Source of the DNA: an uncultured Acetatifactor sp.
GTDB taxonomy: Bacteria; Bacillota; Clostridia; Lachnospirales; Lachnospiraceae
Assembly (NCBI GenBank): GCA_947624245.1
Contig: CANQJL010000003.1
Span: forward strand, 62,001-126,000
DNA: 64,000 nucleotides
Direction: 5' to 3'
Made by a program: the position numbers and the translations under genes
Shown: positions 14,734 through 24,837 of the stretch, piece after piece
Layout of the letters: each line of letters begins with the position of its first letter
How positions within the stretch are numbered: the stretch's first letter is position 1
Notes under the pieces: model-generated
Seen by the model: the letters and a program-made list of their open reading frames with translations, nothing else
Told to the model about the DNA's origin: nothing
Database searches by the model: none

Positions 14734-15624
14734 TCAGTTGCCGCCTATCATATCCAGCAGTCTGTCCAGATCCTGGTGATTGTAGAACTCGATCTCAATC
14801 TTTCCCGCACCGTCGCCCTTCGGACTGACTGTGACCTTGGTGCCGAATTTCTGTTTCAACTTTTCTTCTATGTCCAGATAGATGGCCTGCATGGTCTTAT
14901 CATCTGTCTTCTTCGGCTTTGCCGGCTTGTGCAGATTTTTGACCAGCTTCTCCACGTCCCGAACACTGAGCTTCTCATCAAAGATCTGCTGGGCCAGGGT
15001 GTATTGTTCCTCGGGATCCTCAACGCCAAGAAGCGCTCTGGCATGACCGGTGCTGATCATGTCGTCAATGACCATCTGCTGTACTTCGTCGCAGAGCTTC
15101 AAAAGACGAATGGAATTCGTGACTGCGGCACGGCTCTTGGAAACCCGCTCCGCCACTTCATCTTGCTTTAGGTTGAACTCCGTCAGCAGACGCTTATAGG
15201 CCTGGGCTTCCTCGATGGGATTTAAGTCCTCTCTCTGTATATTCTCGATCAGCGAGATCTCCATGATCTCCTGTTCGGAATAATCTCTGACGATTACAGG
15301 AATTTCTTTCAGTCCGGCAAGCTTAGCCGCACGCCATCTTCTCTCACCGGCAATGATCTCGTAATGATCCTTGCGGTCCTGCACAAGAGGGGGCTCCAGC
15401 AGACCTACCTGTTTGATGGAATCTGCCAGTTCCTGCAGCTTGTCCTCATCAAAATTTTTACGGGGCTGCTTTCTGTTCGGTTCTACAGAGGTGATCTTTA
15501 CCAGAATCACTCCGCCGTCCTTCTCCGCCGGTGCTGCGCTCTTTGCTTCCTTCTTTGTCTTTGCCTCCCCCACCGCGTTGGGAATCAAAGAATCAAGGCC
15601 CTTTCCTAATCCTCTCGCTGCCAT
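14734..15624 (-). CDS. parB: Chromosome partitioning protein ParB (Spo0J)
   Basis: A 296-residue ParB/Spo0J. It begins AARGLGKGLDSLIP, the short N-terminal peptide that contacts ParA. The ParB/Srx CTP-binding domain shows RKNFDEDKLQELADSI, the motif GERRWRAAKLAG (the CTP-binding box) and ENIQREDLNPIEEA. The helix-turn-helix that reads parS follows as KQDEVAERVSKSRAAVTNSI. The C-terminal ~50 residues form the dimer domain. The start at 15624 has an AGGAGA/GGAG site; an earlier ATG at 15660 is disfavoured. ParB loads at parS and spreads as a clamp. Two parS sites lie just upstream of parA, within 1.2 kb. Confidence 0.95.
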   Translation of the reverse strand: MAARGLGKGLDSLIPNAVGEAKTKKEAKSAAPAEKDGGVILVKITSVEPNRKQPRKNFDEDKLQELADSIKQVGLLEPPLVQDRKDHYEIIAGERRWRAAKLAGLKEIPVIVRDYSEQEIMEISLIENIQREDLNPIEEAQAYKRLLTEFNLKQDEVAERVSKSRAAVTNSIRLLKLCDEVQQMVIDDMISTGHARALLGVEDPEEQYTLAQQIFDEKLSVRDVEKLVKNLHKPAKPKKTDDKTMQAIYLDIEEKLKQKFGTKVTVSPKGDGAGKIEIEFYNHQDLDRLLDMIGGN

Positions 15625-15678
15625 ATCTCCATTCTCCTCTTTTTCGCTGCCTTCCGGCAAACTTGCTTTTCATTCTAC

Positions 15679-16446
15679 CTATTTTCTGCTGTCCGCAATA
15701 ATCTCATCTGCCAACTGCATATACGCTTCGGCGCCTGCGGACTTTGCGTCATATTTGTTGATGGGCATTCCGTAACTGGGAGCCTCCGCAAGCCGAATAT
15801 TTCTTGGTATGAGGGTGTTATATACCTTTTGTTTCAGGTTCTGCTTCACGTTCTCCACCACTTGCATAGACAGATTCGTTCGGGAATCATACATGGTAAA
15901 GATAACGCCCTCCATATCGAGATCCGGATTCAGCCTCTCCTTTACCAAATTCACGGTGTGAATCAACTGGCTCAATCCCTCCAGCGCATAATACTCGCAC
16001 TGAATCGGCACCAGCACACTGTCCGCCGTAGTCATGGCATTGATGGTCAACATGTTCAGCGAAGGGGGACAGTCGATGATAATGAAATCATATTTGTCCT
16101 TCACATAGTCTACTTCGTTCTTTAATATGTATTCCTTCTTATCCACGCCGATCAGCTCGATCTCCGCCGCAGCCAAATTTACATTGGCAGGCAGGACAGA
16201 GACGTTCTCGATCACTTCCCCGATGATACATTCATGGATAGAACACTCGCCCAGAATCAGCTCATAGATGGTATTGTCCAGATCATTCTTGTCGATACCA
16301 AAACCGCTGGTGGTGTTTCCCTGAGGATCCGCATCAATCACGAGAACCTTCTTTCCTTTTTCCGCTAAGCTGGCCGACAGATTAATGGAGGTGGTCGTCT
16401 TACCTACTCCGCCCTTCTGATTCGCAACAGCAATAATTTTTCCCAT
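15679..16446 (-). CDS. parA: Chromosome partitioning ATPase ParA (Soj)
   Basis: A 255-residue ParA/Soj ATPase of about the usual 253-residue length. The deviant Walker A KGGVGKTTTSINL is at residues ~11-23, Walker A' as VLVIDADPQGN, and Walker B as DFIIIDCPPSLN. It binds DNA non-specifically as an ATP dimer and, with ParB, places the origin and regulates DnaA. It heads the transcript parA-parB-DUF4446-HD-GYP. The parS sites lie in its upstream region, so ParB binding could also affect its promoter. Confidence 0.95.
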   Translation of the reverse strand: MGKIIAVANQKGGVGKTTTSINLSASLAEKGKKVLVIDADPQGNTTSGFGIDKNDLDNTIYELILGECSIHECIIGEVIENVSVLPANVNLAAAEIELIGVDKKEYILKNEVDYVKDKYDFIIIDCPPSLNMLTINAMTTADSVLVPIQCEYYALEGLSQLIHTVNLVKERLNPDLDMEGVIFTMYDSRTNLSMQVVENVKQNLKQKVYNTLIPRNIRLAEAPSYGMPINKYDAKSAGAEAYMQLADEIIADSRK

Positions 16447-16639
16447 ATTGTTCGCCTTTCGTTATTTTTGCCTTTCAATTATATCACTAAATATCCCATA
16501 TATCTACATGAAAGTGAAAGTTAATAGCTATATAATACTTAATTTTTATCTGTCATAGTCTGCAAGCCGTCCCGATAACCTTGGAATAATGATGTATACA
16601 ATAAGGATACCACAATATCTGGATTGCCGTGTTTGCGGG

Positions 16640-16686
16640 TGTTTCATTTAACCAAATGTTTCACAAAAAACGTAAAAATGTTTCAC
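16640..16686 (+). other. Three parS-like half sites
   Basis: TGTTTCAt (16640), TGTTTCAC (16657-16664) and TGTTTCAC (16679-16686) all point the same way and lead up to the two complete parS sites. They match the left half of parS but lack the right arm. They may be decayed parS copies or weak ParB contacts. Confidence 0.5.
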
Positions 16687-16716
16687 GCCGACCTGTCACA
16701 ACATCTTGTGTCTAAA

Positions 16717-16732
16717 TGTTTCACGTGAAACA
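16717..16732. promoter_or_regulatory. parS: parS centromere site 1
   Basis: TGTTTCACGTGAAACA is a perfect 16-base match to the Bacillus-type parS consensus bound by ParB/Spo0J. It lies in the 406-base gap between parA and the response-regulator gene. Confidence 0.95.
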
Positions 16733-16761
16733 TTATCTAGTTAAGAGGGAAATATGAAACA

Positions 16762-16787
16762 GGGAATGTTTCACGTGAAACATTCCC
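16762..16787. promoter_or_regulatory. parS: parS centromere site 2 with extended symmetry
   Basis: A second perfect TGTTTCACGTGAAACA (16767-16782) is embedded in a longer palindrome, with GGGAA and TTCCC flanks making 26 symmetric bases. It is 50 bases from site 1, about five helical turns, placing both sites on the same face of the DNA. Confidence 0.95.
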
Positions 16788-16829
16788 CGATATTCCATTT
16801 ACTACCCACAACATCTTGTTTGAATCTGC

Positions 16830-16861
16830 GTTCCTGTCAATATAAGTTCCCGTCAATATAA
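16830..16861. repeat. Tandem 16-base repeat over the response-regulator stop codon
   Basis: GTTCCTGTCAATATAA is followed directly by GTTCCCGTCAATATAA (one difference). The right copy contains the last codons and stop of the minus-strand gene at 16853-17497; the left copy repeats the same stop downstream. It looks like a simple duplication. Confidence 0.8.
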
Positions 16862-17497
16862 TTTAATGATGTCATTCTTAATAGCAAATACAGCCGCCTG
16901 TGTCCTATCCGGAACATCTATCTTCTTGAAAATATTTGAGATATGGTTCTTCACTGTCCGCTCACTTATATTCAGTTGAGTTGCAATCTCTTTATTTAAC
17001 ATTCCGTTTGCAACCTGGACCAGTACCTCAAGCTCCCGCTGTGTGAGCAGCTTTACTTTATCCCTGTCCTTGTCGCGCGAGACCAGCTTGCTGTTCAACT
17101 GCGGAATCAATTTGGGCTCTATATAACTTTCCCCATTCACAACCGTAAAAATTGCCTTCCGCAATTCCGCCGATTCCGACTCCTTCAAAATATATCCGTC
17201 TACACCGATATCGACGGCCTCCAACAAATAGCCAACTTCATTATGCACCGTCAGAATCAATACCTTTACATCAAGGTTTCTCCGTTTAATTTCTTTTAAA
17301 ACCTCGATGCCGTTCATCTTCGGGAGATTGATGTCCAACAGAAGAACCTGAGGACGAACCGACGCAAGCTTCTCCAGACATTCCTCGCCGTCGCCTGCTT
17401 CCTCAATCACCTCAATGCTTCCGTCGAATTCCAAAAGCTGTTTAATTCCTTCCCGCATCAGAACGTGGTCGTCCACCAGCATTACTTTTACACTCAT
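16853..17497 (-). CDS. NarL/LuxR-type response regulator (DegU-like)
   Basis: A 214-residue response regulator. The receiver domain (1-~120) has DD at 9-10, the phosphorylated aspartate in VLLLDINLP near 55, and K in YILKES near 105. A linker follows, then a C-terminal LuxR/GerE helix-turn-helix (LTQRELEVLVQVANGMLNKE, then SERTVKNHISNIFKKI). It is a DNA-binding activator or repressor controlled by phosphorylation. The partner kinase is encoded 33 bases upstream on the same strand. Sequence and pairing resemble DegU of Bacillus; the target genes here are unknown. Confidence 0.9.
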   Translation of the reverse strand: MSVKVMLVDDHVLMREGIKQLLEFDGSIEVIEEAGDGEECLEKLASVRPQVLLLDINLPKMNGIEVLKEIKRRNLDVKVLILTVHNEVGYLLEAVDIGVDGYILKESESAELRKAIFTVVNGESYIEPKLIPQLNSKLVSRDKDRDKVKLLTQRELEVLVQVANGMLNKEIATQLNISERTVKNHISNIFKKIDVPDRTQAAVFAIKNDIIKLY

Positions 17498-17530
17498 AGC
17501 TTCTCACATTTCTCCGATAAGTATCTATTC

Positions 17531-18493
17531 TTATTTCACTCCGCCTATAGGAATCTCGATATGGATTTCCGTACCCTTCTCCCGCGCAGAAGAAATCTCA
17601 AACCTGCCGTTCAACATTTCCACGCGCTCTTTCATCAAAGAAATACCAAAGTGTTTGTCCCCCTTTAAATCATCTTCCGCATAAAAACCTTTCCCGTTAT
17701 CGGCAATATCCATAACGCATACATTGTCGTCGGACACCTTGCAGCGAAAGATAATTTTGTCCGCATCGGCATGTTTTACAACATTGACCAGACTTTCCTG
17801 TACGATTCGGTAAATATTCAGAATAACGAATTTGTTTTCACATGAAACATCATCGATATCAAGGACCAGTTCAAATTTCTTGTCTTCGTTGATACTTTCG
17901 ATAAATCTCTCGATGGCAGACTTCAGACCCAGGTCGTCGAAATTCATTGGCCGAAGATCAAAAATGACATTCCGGATCTCCTCTATGACCTCCCGCATTT
18001 TTTGACCTATAACGGAAAGCTCCAATTTTGCCTTCGCGGGGTCTTCGTCAATATATAAATTACAAAGCTCGATCTTATGAATCAGATAAGCCAGATTCTG
18101 CAGGGAGGTATCGTGCAGCTCCGCGGCAATTCTCTGCCGGTCGTTTTCCCGCATCTGAAAAACAGCAAAATTGTTATTCTCCTGTTTTAATATTTTCTCC
18201 AGACATTCTATCTTGTTCTCGATTGCCTCTTTGCTTTCATACAGCTCCCGATTTTTTTCTTCATATCTGGCTTTGTCCGATCTGGTTCTGGCAATCTCCT
18301 CCTTGTTCCGGTCGCTCATACTTCTGGGGGAAAACATTTTGAATTCATCGGATTCCGATTCTTCCAAAGCCTTAATGCTGACCTCCGCCTCTTTTATGTA
18401 CAAAAGATTACACTGAATCAGAGCATTCACATCGGAAAGCTCCTTCCTGAGGTCATCTAGCATTTCATTTAAGAATCCATAGCTGTCGCGCAT
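17531..18493 (-). CDS. Cytoplasmic sensor histidine kinase (DegS-like)
   Basis: A 320-residue kinase without membrane segments. Residues 1-~115 are a long coiled-coil sensor region, as in DegS. The HisKA_3 dimerisation and phosphoacceptor helix shows RQRIAAELHDTSLQNLAYLI, with the phosphorylated histidine near residue 127. The HATPase domain shows NIYRIVQESLVNVVKHA (N box) and DNGKGF (G1). It forms a two-component pair with the regulator at 16853-17497. The pair sits between parA and rsmG. Confidence 0.9.
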   Translation of the reverse strand: MRDSYGFLNEMLDDLRKELSDVNALIQCNLLYIKEAEVSIKALEESESDEFKMFSPRSMSDRNKEEIARTRSDKARYEEKNRELYESKEAIENKIECLEKILKQENNNFAVFQMRENDRQRIAAELHDTSLQNLAYLIHKIELCNLYIDEDPAKAKLELSVIGQKMREVIEEIRNVIFDLRPMNFDDLGLKSAIERFIESINEDKKFELVLDIDDVSCENKFVILNIYRIVQESLVNVVKHADADKIIFRCKVSDDNVCVMDIADNGKGFYAEDDLKGDKHFGISLMKERVEMLNGRFEISSAREKGTEIHIEIPIGGVK

Positions 18494-18609
18494 TGTAAAA
18501 GCTCCGGAAGAACATATGTTCTGTTCAAAACTTATTCTACCTTTATTATACTAATCAAACTAAAAAAGTAAAATAAAAATTTCATTAATTACCGCCTGCT
18601 GCCTGCCCG

Positions 18610-19332
18610 TCAAAGCGGCGCTTTAGCGGGAAGTCCGGACTTTCTGGGATATTTTTTCGGCGTATTCTTTACCTTTCTGATCTTCACCAAATTTCTGAAG
18701 ACATCGGAATCGGGAAGATAGAATGTAACCTGTCCTTCCGTCTGTCCTCCCAAAATCGAGACAGCGTTTTCCGCGGCGGTTAATTCCTCTGCAATCTTTT
18801 CTGATTTATAAGGAACAAAAAGACCGTCCTTTTTCACAAAGGGAAGACAGTATTCCGCTAAAACAGAAAGATTTGCCACGGCCCTGGACACGCACAAGTC
18901 GTACTTTTCCCGATATTTTTCCTGCACGGCAAAATCCTCCGCCCTGCCGTGTATCGTCTCGACGCCGCTCAATTTCAATCTGTCCGTCACAGCGTCCAAA
19001 AACCGAATCCTCTTATTTAAAGAATCCAGCAGCGTCACCCTAAGATCCGGAAAGGCAATCTTTAACGCCAGCCCGGGAAAACCCGCACCGGTACCTACGT
19101 CCATCAAAAGCAAATTGCCTGAAAGGTCAACGACCTTTACCAGAGAGAGGCTGTCAATGAAATGTTTTTTCATCACATCGTCAAATTCCGTGATGGCAGT
19201 CAGGTTCATGGTCTGATTCCATTCCGTCAGCATCTCGTAATACGTCAGGAACTGTTCGATCTGCTTATCGGTCAACGCAATATCAAACGCGGTCAAATCC
19301 TTTTGGAATTGTTCGATGTCATAGTTTTTCAC
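18610..19332 (-). CDS. rsmG: 16S rRNA (guanine-N7) methyltransferase RsmG
   Basis: A 240-residue SAM-dependent methyltransferase that modifies G527 of 16S rRNA (E. coli numbering). The SAM-binding loop is [20 protein letters not shown] near residue 75, followed by [15 protein letters not shown]. The start is taken as GTG at 19332 ([10 protein letters not shown]) after GGGAGAAGAG, overlapping the end of mnmG by 14 bases. A longer upstream frame exists only as an overlap with mnmG. Loss of RsmG gives low-level streptomycin resistance in other bacteria. Confidence 0.9.
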   Translation of the reverse strand: MKNYDIEQFQKDLTAFDIALTDKQIEQFLTYYEMLTEWNQTMNLTAITEFDDVMKKHFIDSLSLVKVVDLSGNLLLMDVGTGAGFPGLALKIAFPDLRVTLLDSLNKRIRFLDAVTDRLKLSGVETIHGRAEDFAVQEKYREKYDLCVSRAVANLSVLAEYCLPFVKKDGLFVPYKSEKIAEELTAAENAVSILGGQTEGQVTFYLPDSDVFRNLVKIRKVKNTPKKYPRKSGLPAKAPL

Positions 19333-21262
19333 TCTGCTCTTCTCCCTTTTTACTTTGGCCGTAATGCTCCAAATATACCAGAAGCATCGACACGTCGGCC
19401 GGAGAGACACCGGATATACGGGAAGCCTGTCCGATAGAAACGGGTCGGTACAGCTTCAGCTTCTGTCTTGCTTCTATCCGCAGAGAAGGAATCTCGTCGT
19501 AATTTATGTTGAACGGTATCCGTTTTTTCTCCATCTTTTTGAACTGTTCCACCTGCCGAAGCTGTCTTGCGATATAGCCCTCGTATTTGATCTCAATCTC
19601 CACCTGCTCGATCACGGCTTCCGGCAACGCTTTTCTGTTCCTGTCAATTTCCGCAAGACTTTTGTAGGAAAGCTCCGGACGACAGATCAGCTCTGCAAGA
19701 CTTGCCGCGGTCTTTAACGCGGAACTTCCCTTTGCCTCCAGGAAATCCTGAATTTCCCGGCTTGCTCCCACGAAGGTATTTTTCAGCCGGTCAATCTCCT
19801 CGCCGATGGTCTTTTCCTTCTCCAAAAGCTCCCTGTACTGCTTTTCATCGATCAGTCCCACCTGATAGCCCTTTTTTCTAAGCCGCAGATCGGCATTGTC
19901 CTGCCTGAGCAGCAGTCTGTACTCCGCTCTGGAAGTCATCATTCTGTAGGGCTCTCTGTTATCCTTTGTCACAAGATCGTCGATCAGTACGCCGATATAA
20001 CTCTCGGACCTGTCTAAGATCAAAGGTTCCTTTCCCAAGATCTGCATCGCCGCATTGATTCCGGCAATCAGACCCTGCGCCGCAGCCTCCTCATAGCCGC
20101 TGCTTCCGTTAAACTGTCCCGCGCTGAAAAGCCCCTTCACCGCCTTAAACTCCAAAGTAGGATAGAGCTGCCTCGCATTGATGCAGTCATATTCGATGGC
20201 GTAAGCGTTCTTCACGATCTTGCAATTTTCCAGACCCGGAACGGTGCGGTACATGGCAAGCTGCACATCTTCCGGAAGGGAAGAGGACATTCCGCTGATA
20301 TACATCTCGTTGGTGTGAAGCCCTTCCGGTTCAATAAAGACCTGGTGACGTTCTTTTTCCGCAAACTTTACCACCTTATCCTCAATGGACGGACAATACC
20401 TGGGCCCTGTTCCCTCTATAATTCCCGCATAGATTGGGGATCTGTCAAGATTTGCCCGAATGATATCGTGGGTCCTCTCATTGGTGTAGGTCAGAAAGCA
20501 GGACACCTGATCCTTTTGGACGGAATCCGGATCCGTGGAAAAGGAAAAGGGAACAATCCTCTCATCGCCAAATTGTTCTTCCATTTTGGAGTAATCCAGG
20601 CTGCGGCCGTCCATTCTGGCGGGAGTACCCGTCTTAAATCTGCGAAGCTCGATTCCCATTTCTTTCAGAGAATCCGTCAGATGATTGGCGGCCTGTAACC
20701 CGTTAGGTCCCGTGTAAGTGATGGATTCCCCGCACAGACAGCGCGCTCGAAGATAAGTTCCCGTACAGAGGATCACCGCCTTACACTCATAGACGGTGCC
20801 GGTAAAAGTTCTTATGCCCGTAATCTTTTTAAGGCTTTGCTCAGCTTTGGAAGAATCGGGCAATTCCTCCCACAGGATACTGCAGACCTCGATCTGTCTG
20901 ATAGACAAATGCTCCTGATTCTCCAAGACCTTGCGCATCTCCCGAGAATAGTCGGCCTTGTCCGCCTGGGCTCTCAGAGAATGTACCGCAGGACCCTTGG
21001 AGGCATTCAGCATCTTGGACTGGATAAAAGTCTTGTCGATATTTTTGCCCATCTCTCCGCCCAGGGCGTCCAGCTCCCGCACCAGATGTCCCTTGGAGGA
21101 TCCCCCGATATTCGGGTTGCAGGGCATCAGCGCAATACTGTCCACGCTGACAGTAAATATCACCGTCTCAAGACCCAGCCTTGCGCAGGCCAGAGCCGCC
21201 TCGCAACCCGCATGACCGGCCCCTATCACACATACATCTACAATTTCCCGTACTTCCGGCAT
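19319..21262 (-). CDS. mnmG: tRNA uridine-5-carboxymethylaminomethyl modification enzyme MnmG (GidA)
   Basis: A 647-residue FAD-dependent enzyme that works with MnmE to place a carboxymethylaminomethyl group on the wobble uridine of certain tRNAs. The N-terminal dinucleotide-binding motif is [20 protein letters not shown], followed by [16 protein letters not shown]. The GidA signatures [14 protein letters not shown] and [14 protein letters not shown] are present, as is the C-terminal helical domain ([15 protein letters not shown]). The start at 21262 has AGAGG upstream; a TTG two codons earlier is possible. It lies 11 bases after mnmE. Confidence 0.95.
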   Translation of the reverse strand: MPEVREIVDVCVIGAGHAGCEAALACARLGLETVIFTVSVDSIALMPCNPNIGGSSKGHLVRELDALGGEMGKNIDKTFIQSKMLNASKGPAVHSLRAQADKADYSREMRKVLENQEHLSIRQIEVCSILWEELPDSSKAEQSLKKITGIRTFTGTVYECKAVILCTGTYLRARCLCGESITYTGPNGLQAANHLTDSLKEMGIELRRFKTGTPARMDGRSLDYSKMEEQFGDERIVPFSFSTDPDSVQKDQVSCFLTYTNERTHDIIRANLDRSPIYAGIIEGTGPRYCPSIEDKVVKFAEKERHQVFIEPEGLHTNEMYISGMSSSLPEDVQLAMYRTVPGLENCKIVKNAYAIEYDCINARQLYPTLEFKAVKGLFSAGQFNGSSGYEEAAAQGLIAGINAAMQILGKEPLILDRSESYIGVLIDDLVTKDNREPYRMMTSRAEYRLLLRQDNADLRLRKKGYQVGLIDEKQYRELLEKEKTIGEEIDRLKNTFVGASREIQDFLEAKGSSALKTAASLAELICRPELSYKSLAEIDRNRKALPEAVIEQVEIEIKYEGYIARQLRQVEQFKKMEKKRIPFNINYDEIPSLRIEARQKLKLYRPVSIGQASRISGVSPADVSMLLVYLEHYGQSKKGEEQSEKL

Positions 21263-21273
21263 TTTCAAACCTC

Positions 21274-22707
21274 TTATTTTCCCATACAGAATTTGGAGAA
21301 AATTTCTTCCACGACATCATCGTTCAATTCTTCACCGATGATCTTCCCCAGCTCCGCATACGCATTCGTCAGATCGATGGAATAAAAATCTTCTTCCATA
21401 CCGTTTTCGATGCTCTGCTTCACCAGCAGGAGACTTTCATAGGAATTCTGAAGCGCTTCCTTGTGTCTCATATTGGTAATGACAATCTCATCGTTATAGG
21501 ACAAGCCGCCCTGAAAGAACATTTCCCTGACGGTGTCCTCAAATTCTTTCATTCCCGTATTTTCTCTGACAGAAGTTCTGATGACCGACAGATCCTTACG
21601 ATCCGGAAGGGTCTCCTTTAGGAAATCCGTCAGCTTTTCCTCCGAAACCTCACTCTCCAGATCCGATTTATTCAGCAAAATAATGACCTTCTTGCGGCCG
21701 ATCAGAGAAAGAATCTCTCTGTCGTTATCGTCCAAAGGCACGGAGCTGTCCGCCACATATATGACGAGATCCGCTTCCTTTGCATATTTTCTGGCTCTCT
21801 CCACACCGATCTTTTCCACAGTATCCTGCGTATCTCGGATTCCTGCGGTGTCGATCACATTTAATCCGATGCCGTTCAGATTGACGGATTCCTCCAGAAT
21901 ATCTCTGGTAGTACCGGCTACATCTGTCACGATGGCTCGCTCCTGACCCACCAGCAAATTCAACAGAGAAGATTTTCCCACATTGGGCTTTCCGACAATG
22001 ACCGTATCAATTCCCTCTTTTATGAATCTGCCATTGTCCGCGGTATCCAGAAGCTTTTTGATCCTGCCAGACAGATCTTCTATTTTCTCATGCAGCCTTT
22101 CGGAATACCCGTCGAGACTGATATGCTCCGGATTGTCCAGCGCCGCCTCGATAAAAGCTGTCTCATGGAGAATCTCTCCCCGCAGCTTCCTTATGGCTTC
22201 CGCCAGATCGCCTCTTAACTGCTTTACGGAAGCCGAAAGAGCGTACTCGTTCCGAGACCGGATCACATCCATCACAGCCTCCGCCTCGGAAAGATCGATC
22301 CTGCCGTTCAAAAAGGCCCTCTTGGTAAATTCTCCTGGCTGCGCAAGAACAGCTCCGCATCTTAACGACGCCTCCAATATTCTGCGCATCACAAGCACAC
22401 CGCCGTGGCACTGTATCTCCACCGTGTCCTCTCCCGTATAGCTTTTCGGGGCTGACATGACCACAGCCATCACTTCATCGATAATATGATCCTTCCAATG
22501 CGGATCGGAGCCGGAAATATCCGAATCCACCGCAAATCCGTACTGCAGAAAATGACTTGGGGAGCTCTTTAACACCGCCTTTCCCGACGGCGAACGAAAT
22601 ATCCTGTCCCCCACTAAAACGGCGTCGGGGCCGCTTATCCTGACAATACCGATTCCTGAATCCGACAATCCTGTGGAAATGGCGGCAACGGTACTTCCCT
22701 GAAACAT
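21274..22707 (-). CDS. mnmE: tRNA modification GTPase MnmE (TrmE)
   Basis: A 477-residue GTPase and partner of MnmG. The N-terminal tetrahydrofolate-binding domain begins [20 protein letters not shown], and [20 protein letters not shown] follows near residue 125. The G domain shows [12 protein letters not shown] (G1), GTTRDI (G2), DTAGIR (G3) and NKSDL (G4). The C-terminal CIGK-type motif that carries the catalytic cysteine appears as FCMGK at the very end. Length matches the family. Co-transcription with mnmG is likely. Confidence 0.95.
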   Translation of the reverse strand: MFQGSTVAAISTGLSDSGIGIVRISGPDAVLVGDRIFRSPSGKAVLKSSPSHFLQYGFAVDSDISGSDPHWKDHIIDEVMAVVMSAPKSYTGEDTVEIQCHGGVLVMRRILEASLRCGAVLAQPGEFTKRAFLNGRIDLSEAEAVMDVIRSRNEYALSASVKQLRGDLAEAIRKLRGEILHETAFIEAALDNPEHISLDGYSERLHEKIEDLSGRIKKLLDTADNGRFIKEGIDTVIVGKPNVGKSSLLNLLVGQERAIVTDVAGTTRDILEESVNLNGIGLNVIDTAGIRDTQDTVEKIGVERARKYAKEADLVIYVADSSVPLDDNDREILSLIGRKKVIILLNKSDLESEVSEEKLTDFLKETLPDRKDLSVIRTSVRENTGMKEFEDTVREMFFQGGLSYNDEIVITNMRHKEALQNSYESLLLVKQSIENGMEEDFYSIDLTNAYAELGKIIGEELNDDVVEEIFSKFCMGK

Positions 22708-22770
22708 ATCTCCTCCTTGAATGGCAAACGGAACCTATGAAACAGCTATATTTTATCATGCAGTAAAGAA

Positions 22771-22814
22771 GACCGCCACACTTTCCGCAATATTTTCGGA
22801 AAAGTGCGGCGGTC
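22771..22814 (-). terminator. Hairpin between jag and mnmE
   Basis: GACCGCC..ACTTTCCG pairs with CGGAAAAGT..GGCGGTC around an AT loop, with one mismatch and one bulge. The minus-strand side is followed by TTCTTTAC, a weak T-tract, so attenuation or partial termination is more likely than a full stop. Confidence 0.55.
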
Positions 22815-22838
22815 ACAGCATCTAAACAGAAGTCACTT

Positions 22839-23471
22839 TTATTTTTTCAAAGTAACCACGACTCTTCTGAAAGGTTCTTCCCCCTCACTGTAAGTGGTCA
22901 CATATTTGTCGTCCTGCAATGCGTAGTGAATGATCCGTCTCTCATAGGGGTTCATGGGTTCCAGAGATACGGGTCTCTTGGTCCTCTTTACCTTATACGC
23001 GATATTCTTTGCCAGATTCTCCAGAGTCTCTTTTCTTCTCTGGCGGTAATTTTCGGTGTCCACCTTCACTCTGATGTAATCCTGTGCACCCTTGTTCACC
23101 ACCAACGATACCAGATACTGAAGAGAATCAAGAGTCTGCCCGCGCTTTCCGATCAGCACGCCCATCTCATCGCCGCTTAAGTCAACGTCAAGCGCCTTTT
23201 CCGTCTCATCGTAAGACGCGGTCACAACGACACTCATGTTCATAGCTGCGAAAACATCGTTCAAAAAGGCCTTGGCAGCCTCCTCCGGAGAATTCTTTTC
23301 AACCTTTACGGCGGCTTTGATCACTGCGGGCTTGGAACCGATGCCGAGAAATCCGCTGGATCCTTCTTCGATTACTTCATAATCCAATCTGTCGCTGGTC
23401 ACGCCGAATTTCTGACATGCTTCCGTAATAGCTTCGCTCACTGTCTTTGCAGACACTTCAATATATTCCAT
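22839..23471 (-). CDS. khpB: RNA-binding protein Jag / KhpB
   Basis: A 210-residue RNA-binding protein. The Jag-N domain (EYIEVSAKTVSEAITEACQK, EGSSGFLGIGSKPA) is at residues 1-55. A KH domain with the GKRG loop (GVLIGKRGQTLDSLQYLVSL) is near residue 110. The C-terminal R3H domain has PVSLEPMNPYERRIIHYALQ near residue 170. In streptococci KhpB pairs with KhpA and affects cell division; its place after yidC is conserved in Firmicutes. The stop of yidC is 12 bases upstream. Confidence 0.95.
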   Translation of the reverse strand: MEYIEVSAKTVSEAITEACQKFGVTSDRLDYEVIEEGSSGFLGIGSKPAVIKAAVKVEKNSPEEAAKAFLNDVFAAMNMSVVVTASYDETEKALDVDLSGDEMGVLIGKRGQTLDSLQYLVSLVVNKGAQDYIRVKVDTENYRQRRKETLENLAKNIAYKVKRTKRPVSLEPMNPYERRIIHYALQDDKYVTTYSEGEEPFRRVVVTLKK

Positions 23472-23483
23472 AACCTTCTCCTC

Positions 23484-24785
23484 CTATTTATTATTATTCT
23501 TTTCATTATACTGTCTTACAAGATTTGCCTTAGATGCAATACTTCCGGTACCTGCTTTGGTCTGAACGGGTCTGCTCTCCTCTGCCTGATTTTGTACAGA
23601 TCCTGCGGAGCCTATGTTGGCCCTGCTCTGAATACCCTTGGTATTCATGTTGGCATACGCGTTGATCCGTTCCTGGTTCTGCCTTAATTTTTCCATCTTT
23701 TTAGCGCTCTTGGCAGAATTTTTCTTGATGATCTCATCAAAATCCATCTTGTCCAAATGCTTGTTGATGGCGATCTGCTGAATACTTCTGACTACGCTTC
23801 CGGCTATCCAATAAAGTCCCATGCCGGCGGGAAGCGTATAGCAAAAGAAAGCTGACATAATAGGCATCATCATGTTCATCATCTTCATGGACTGGACCAT
23901 GGAATTCTGCTGATCGTTCTTGTCAGAGGAAGGCGCTGCCTGAGGCATCAGTTTTACGTTGATCCACTGTGTCAGAGCGGACAGAAGCGGAATCAAAAGA
24001 GCCCCTAAAATGACCAGCCACTGAACGCCGCCCTCCGCATGCCACCCCTGGCTCACCGTAAAGGAAGGGGAATTGCCGATGTTTATACCCAAGAAATTAT
24101 TATATTTGCTCAATAATTCCATGGTATTGTTCACATCGTTGGCCACCTGCGGGAACTTTTCCGAAATGCTTAAAAAATCTGCAGTTGACGCCTTATTCAG
24201 CACATCGACGAAGGTGTTCTGCACATATGTGACATCTCCGTCCAAAAAAAGCTGGTTTGAAAACTGCTTTGCATACATTCCGGCGTTGCTGAAGCCCTGA
24301 ATAAATTCGGCGCTTCCCTTCTGAGCAATCAGATTGTCCACCAAGGGAAAAAACGCATCTTTGATTTTTCCCACATAGGCGGGCATAGAGTAGATTACTC
24401 GGTAAAGGGCAAACAAAATAGGCATCTGAATCAAGAGCTGTACGCAGCTTCCGCTGGGGGACACTCCGTATTTCGCATAGACGGCCTGAATCTCCTGATT
24501 CTGAGCCATCATGGAATCGTTGTCCTTCTTATTCTTATACTTCTGCTGAATCGCCTGAAGCTCCGGATTCATCTTGGCGGAAAGCTTTGAAAATTTCTGC
24601 TGCTTTATCGTGAGAGGCATCATGAGCAGATAGATTACGATAGTAAATAAAATAATCGCCAGTCCCACGTTCGGAATACCAATCAGATCGATCACATAAA
24701 AGATGCCGTTCATGATCATTCCGAGCAGCTTTGCTACCCAGCCGATAATAAAAGTTTGATTTTGAGTAAGTACGATAAAATTCAT
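23484..24785 (-). CDS. yidC: Membrane protein insertase YidC
   Basis: A 433-residue polytopic protein of the YidC/Oxa1/SpoIIIJ family that inserts and folds membrane proteins. The core shows VGLAIILFTIVIYLLMMPLT, the cytoplasmic hairpin KQQKFSKLSAKMNPELQAIQ, and GVSPSGSCVQLLIQMPILFA. C-terminal membrane segments end with PAGMGLYWIAGSVVRSIQQI. The soluble C-terminal tail of ~80 residues is basic and could contact the ribosome. The lipoprotein-type signal of Bacillus YidC is absent; the N-terminus is a direct membrane segment, as is common in Lachnospiraceae. Confidence 0.95.
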   Translation of the reverse strand: MNFIVLTQNQTFIIGWVAKLLGMIMNGIFYVIDLIGIPNVGLAIILFTIVIYLLMMPLTIKQQKFSKLSAKMNPELQAIQQKYKNKKDNDSMMAQNQEIQAVYAKYGVSPSGSCVQLLIQMPILFALYRVIYSMPAYVGKIKDAFFPLVDNLIAQKGSAEFIQGFSNAGMYAKQFSNQLFLDGDVTYVQNTFVDVLNKASTADFLSISEKFPQVANDVNNTMELLSKYNNFLGINIGNSPSFTVSQGWHAEGGVQWLVILGALLIPLLSALTQWINVKLMPQAAPSSDKNDQQNSMVQSMKMMNMMMPIMSAFFCYTLPAGMGLYWIAGSVVRSIQQIAINKHLDKMDFDEIIKKNSAKSAKKMEKLRQNQERINAYANMNTKGIQSRANIGSAGSVQNQAEESRPVQTKAGTGSIASKANLVRQYNEKNNNK

Positions 24786-24837
24786 TTATACACTCCTGGC
24801 GTGTTTTAGCACGCAAACCAAGTCATGCCGCAACAGA

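Noticed and set aside
16640-16787. CRISPR-like array
   Set aside because: The repeats are short parS or half-parS sequences with irregular spacing and no cas genes nearby.
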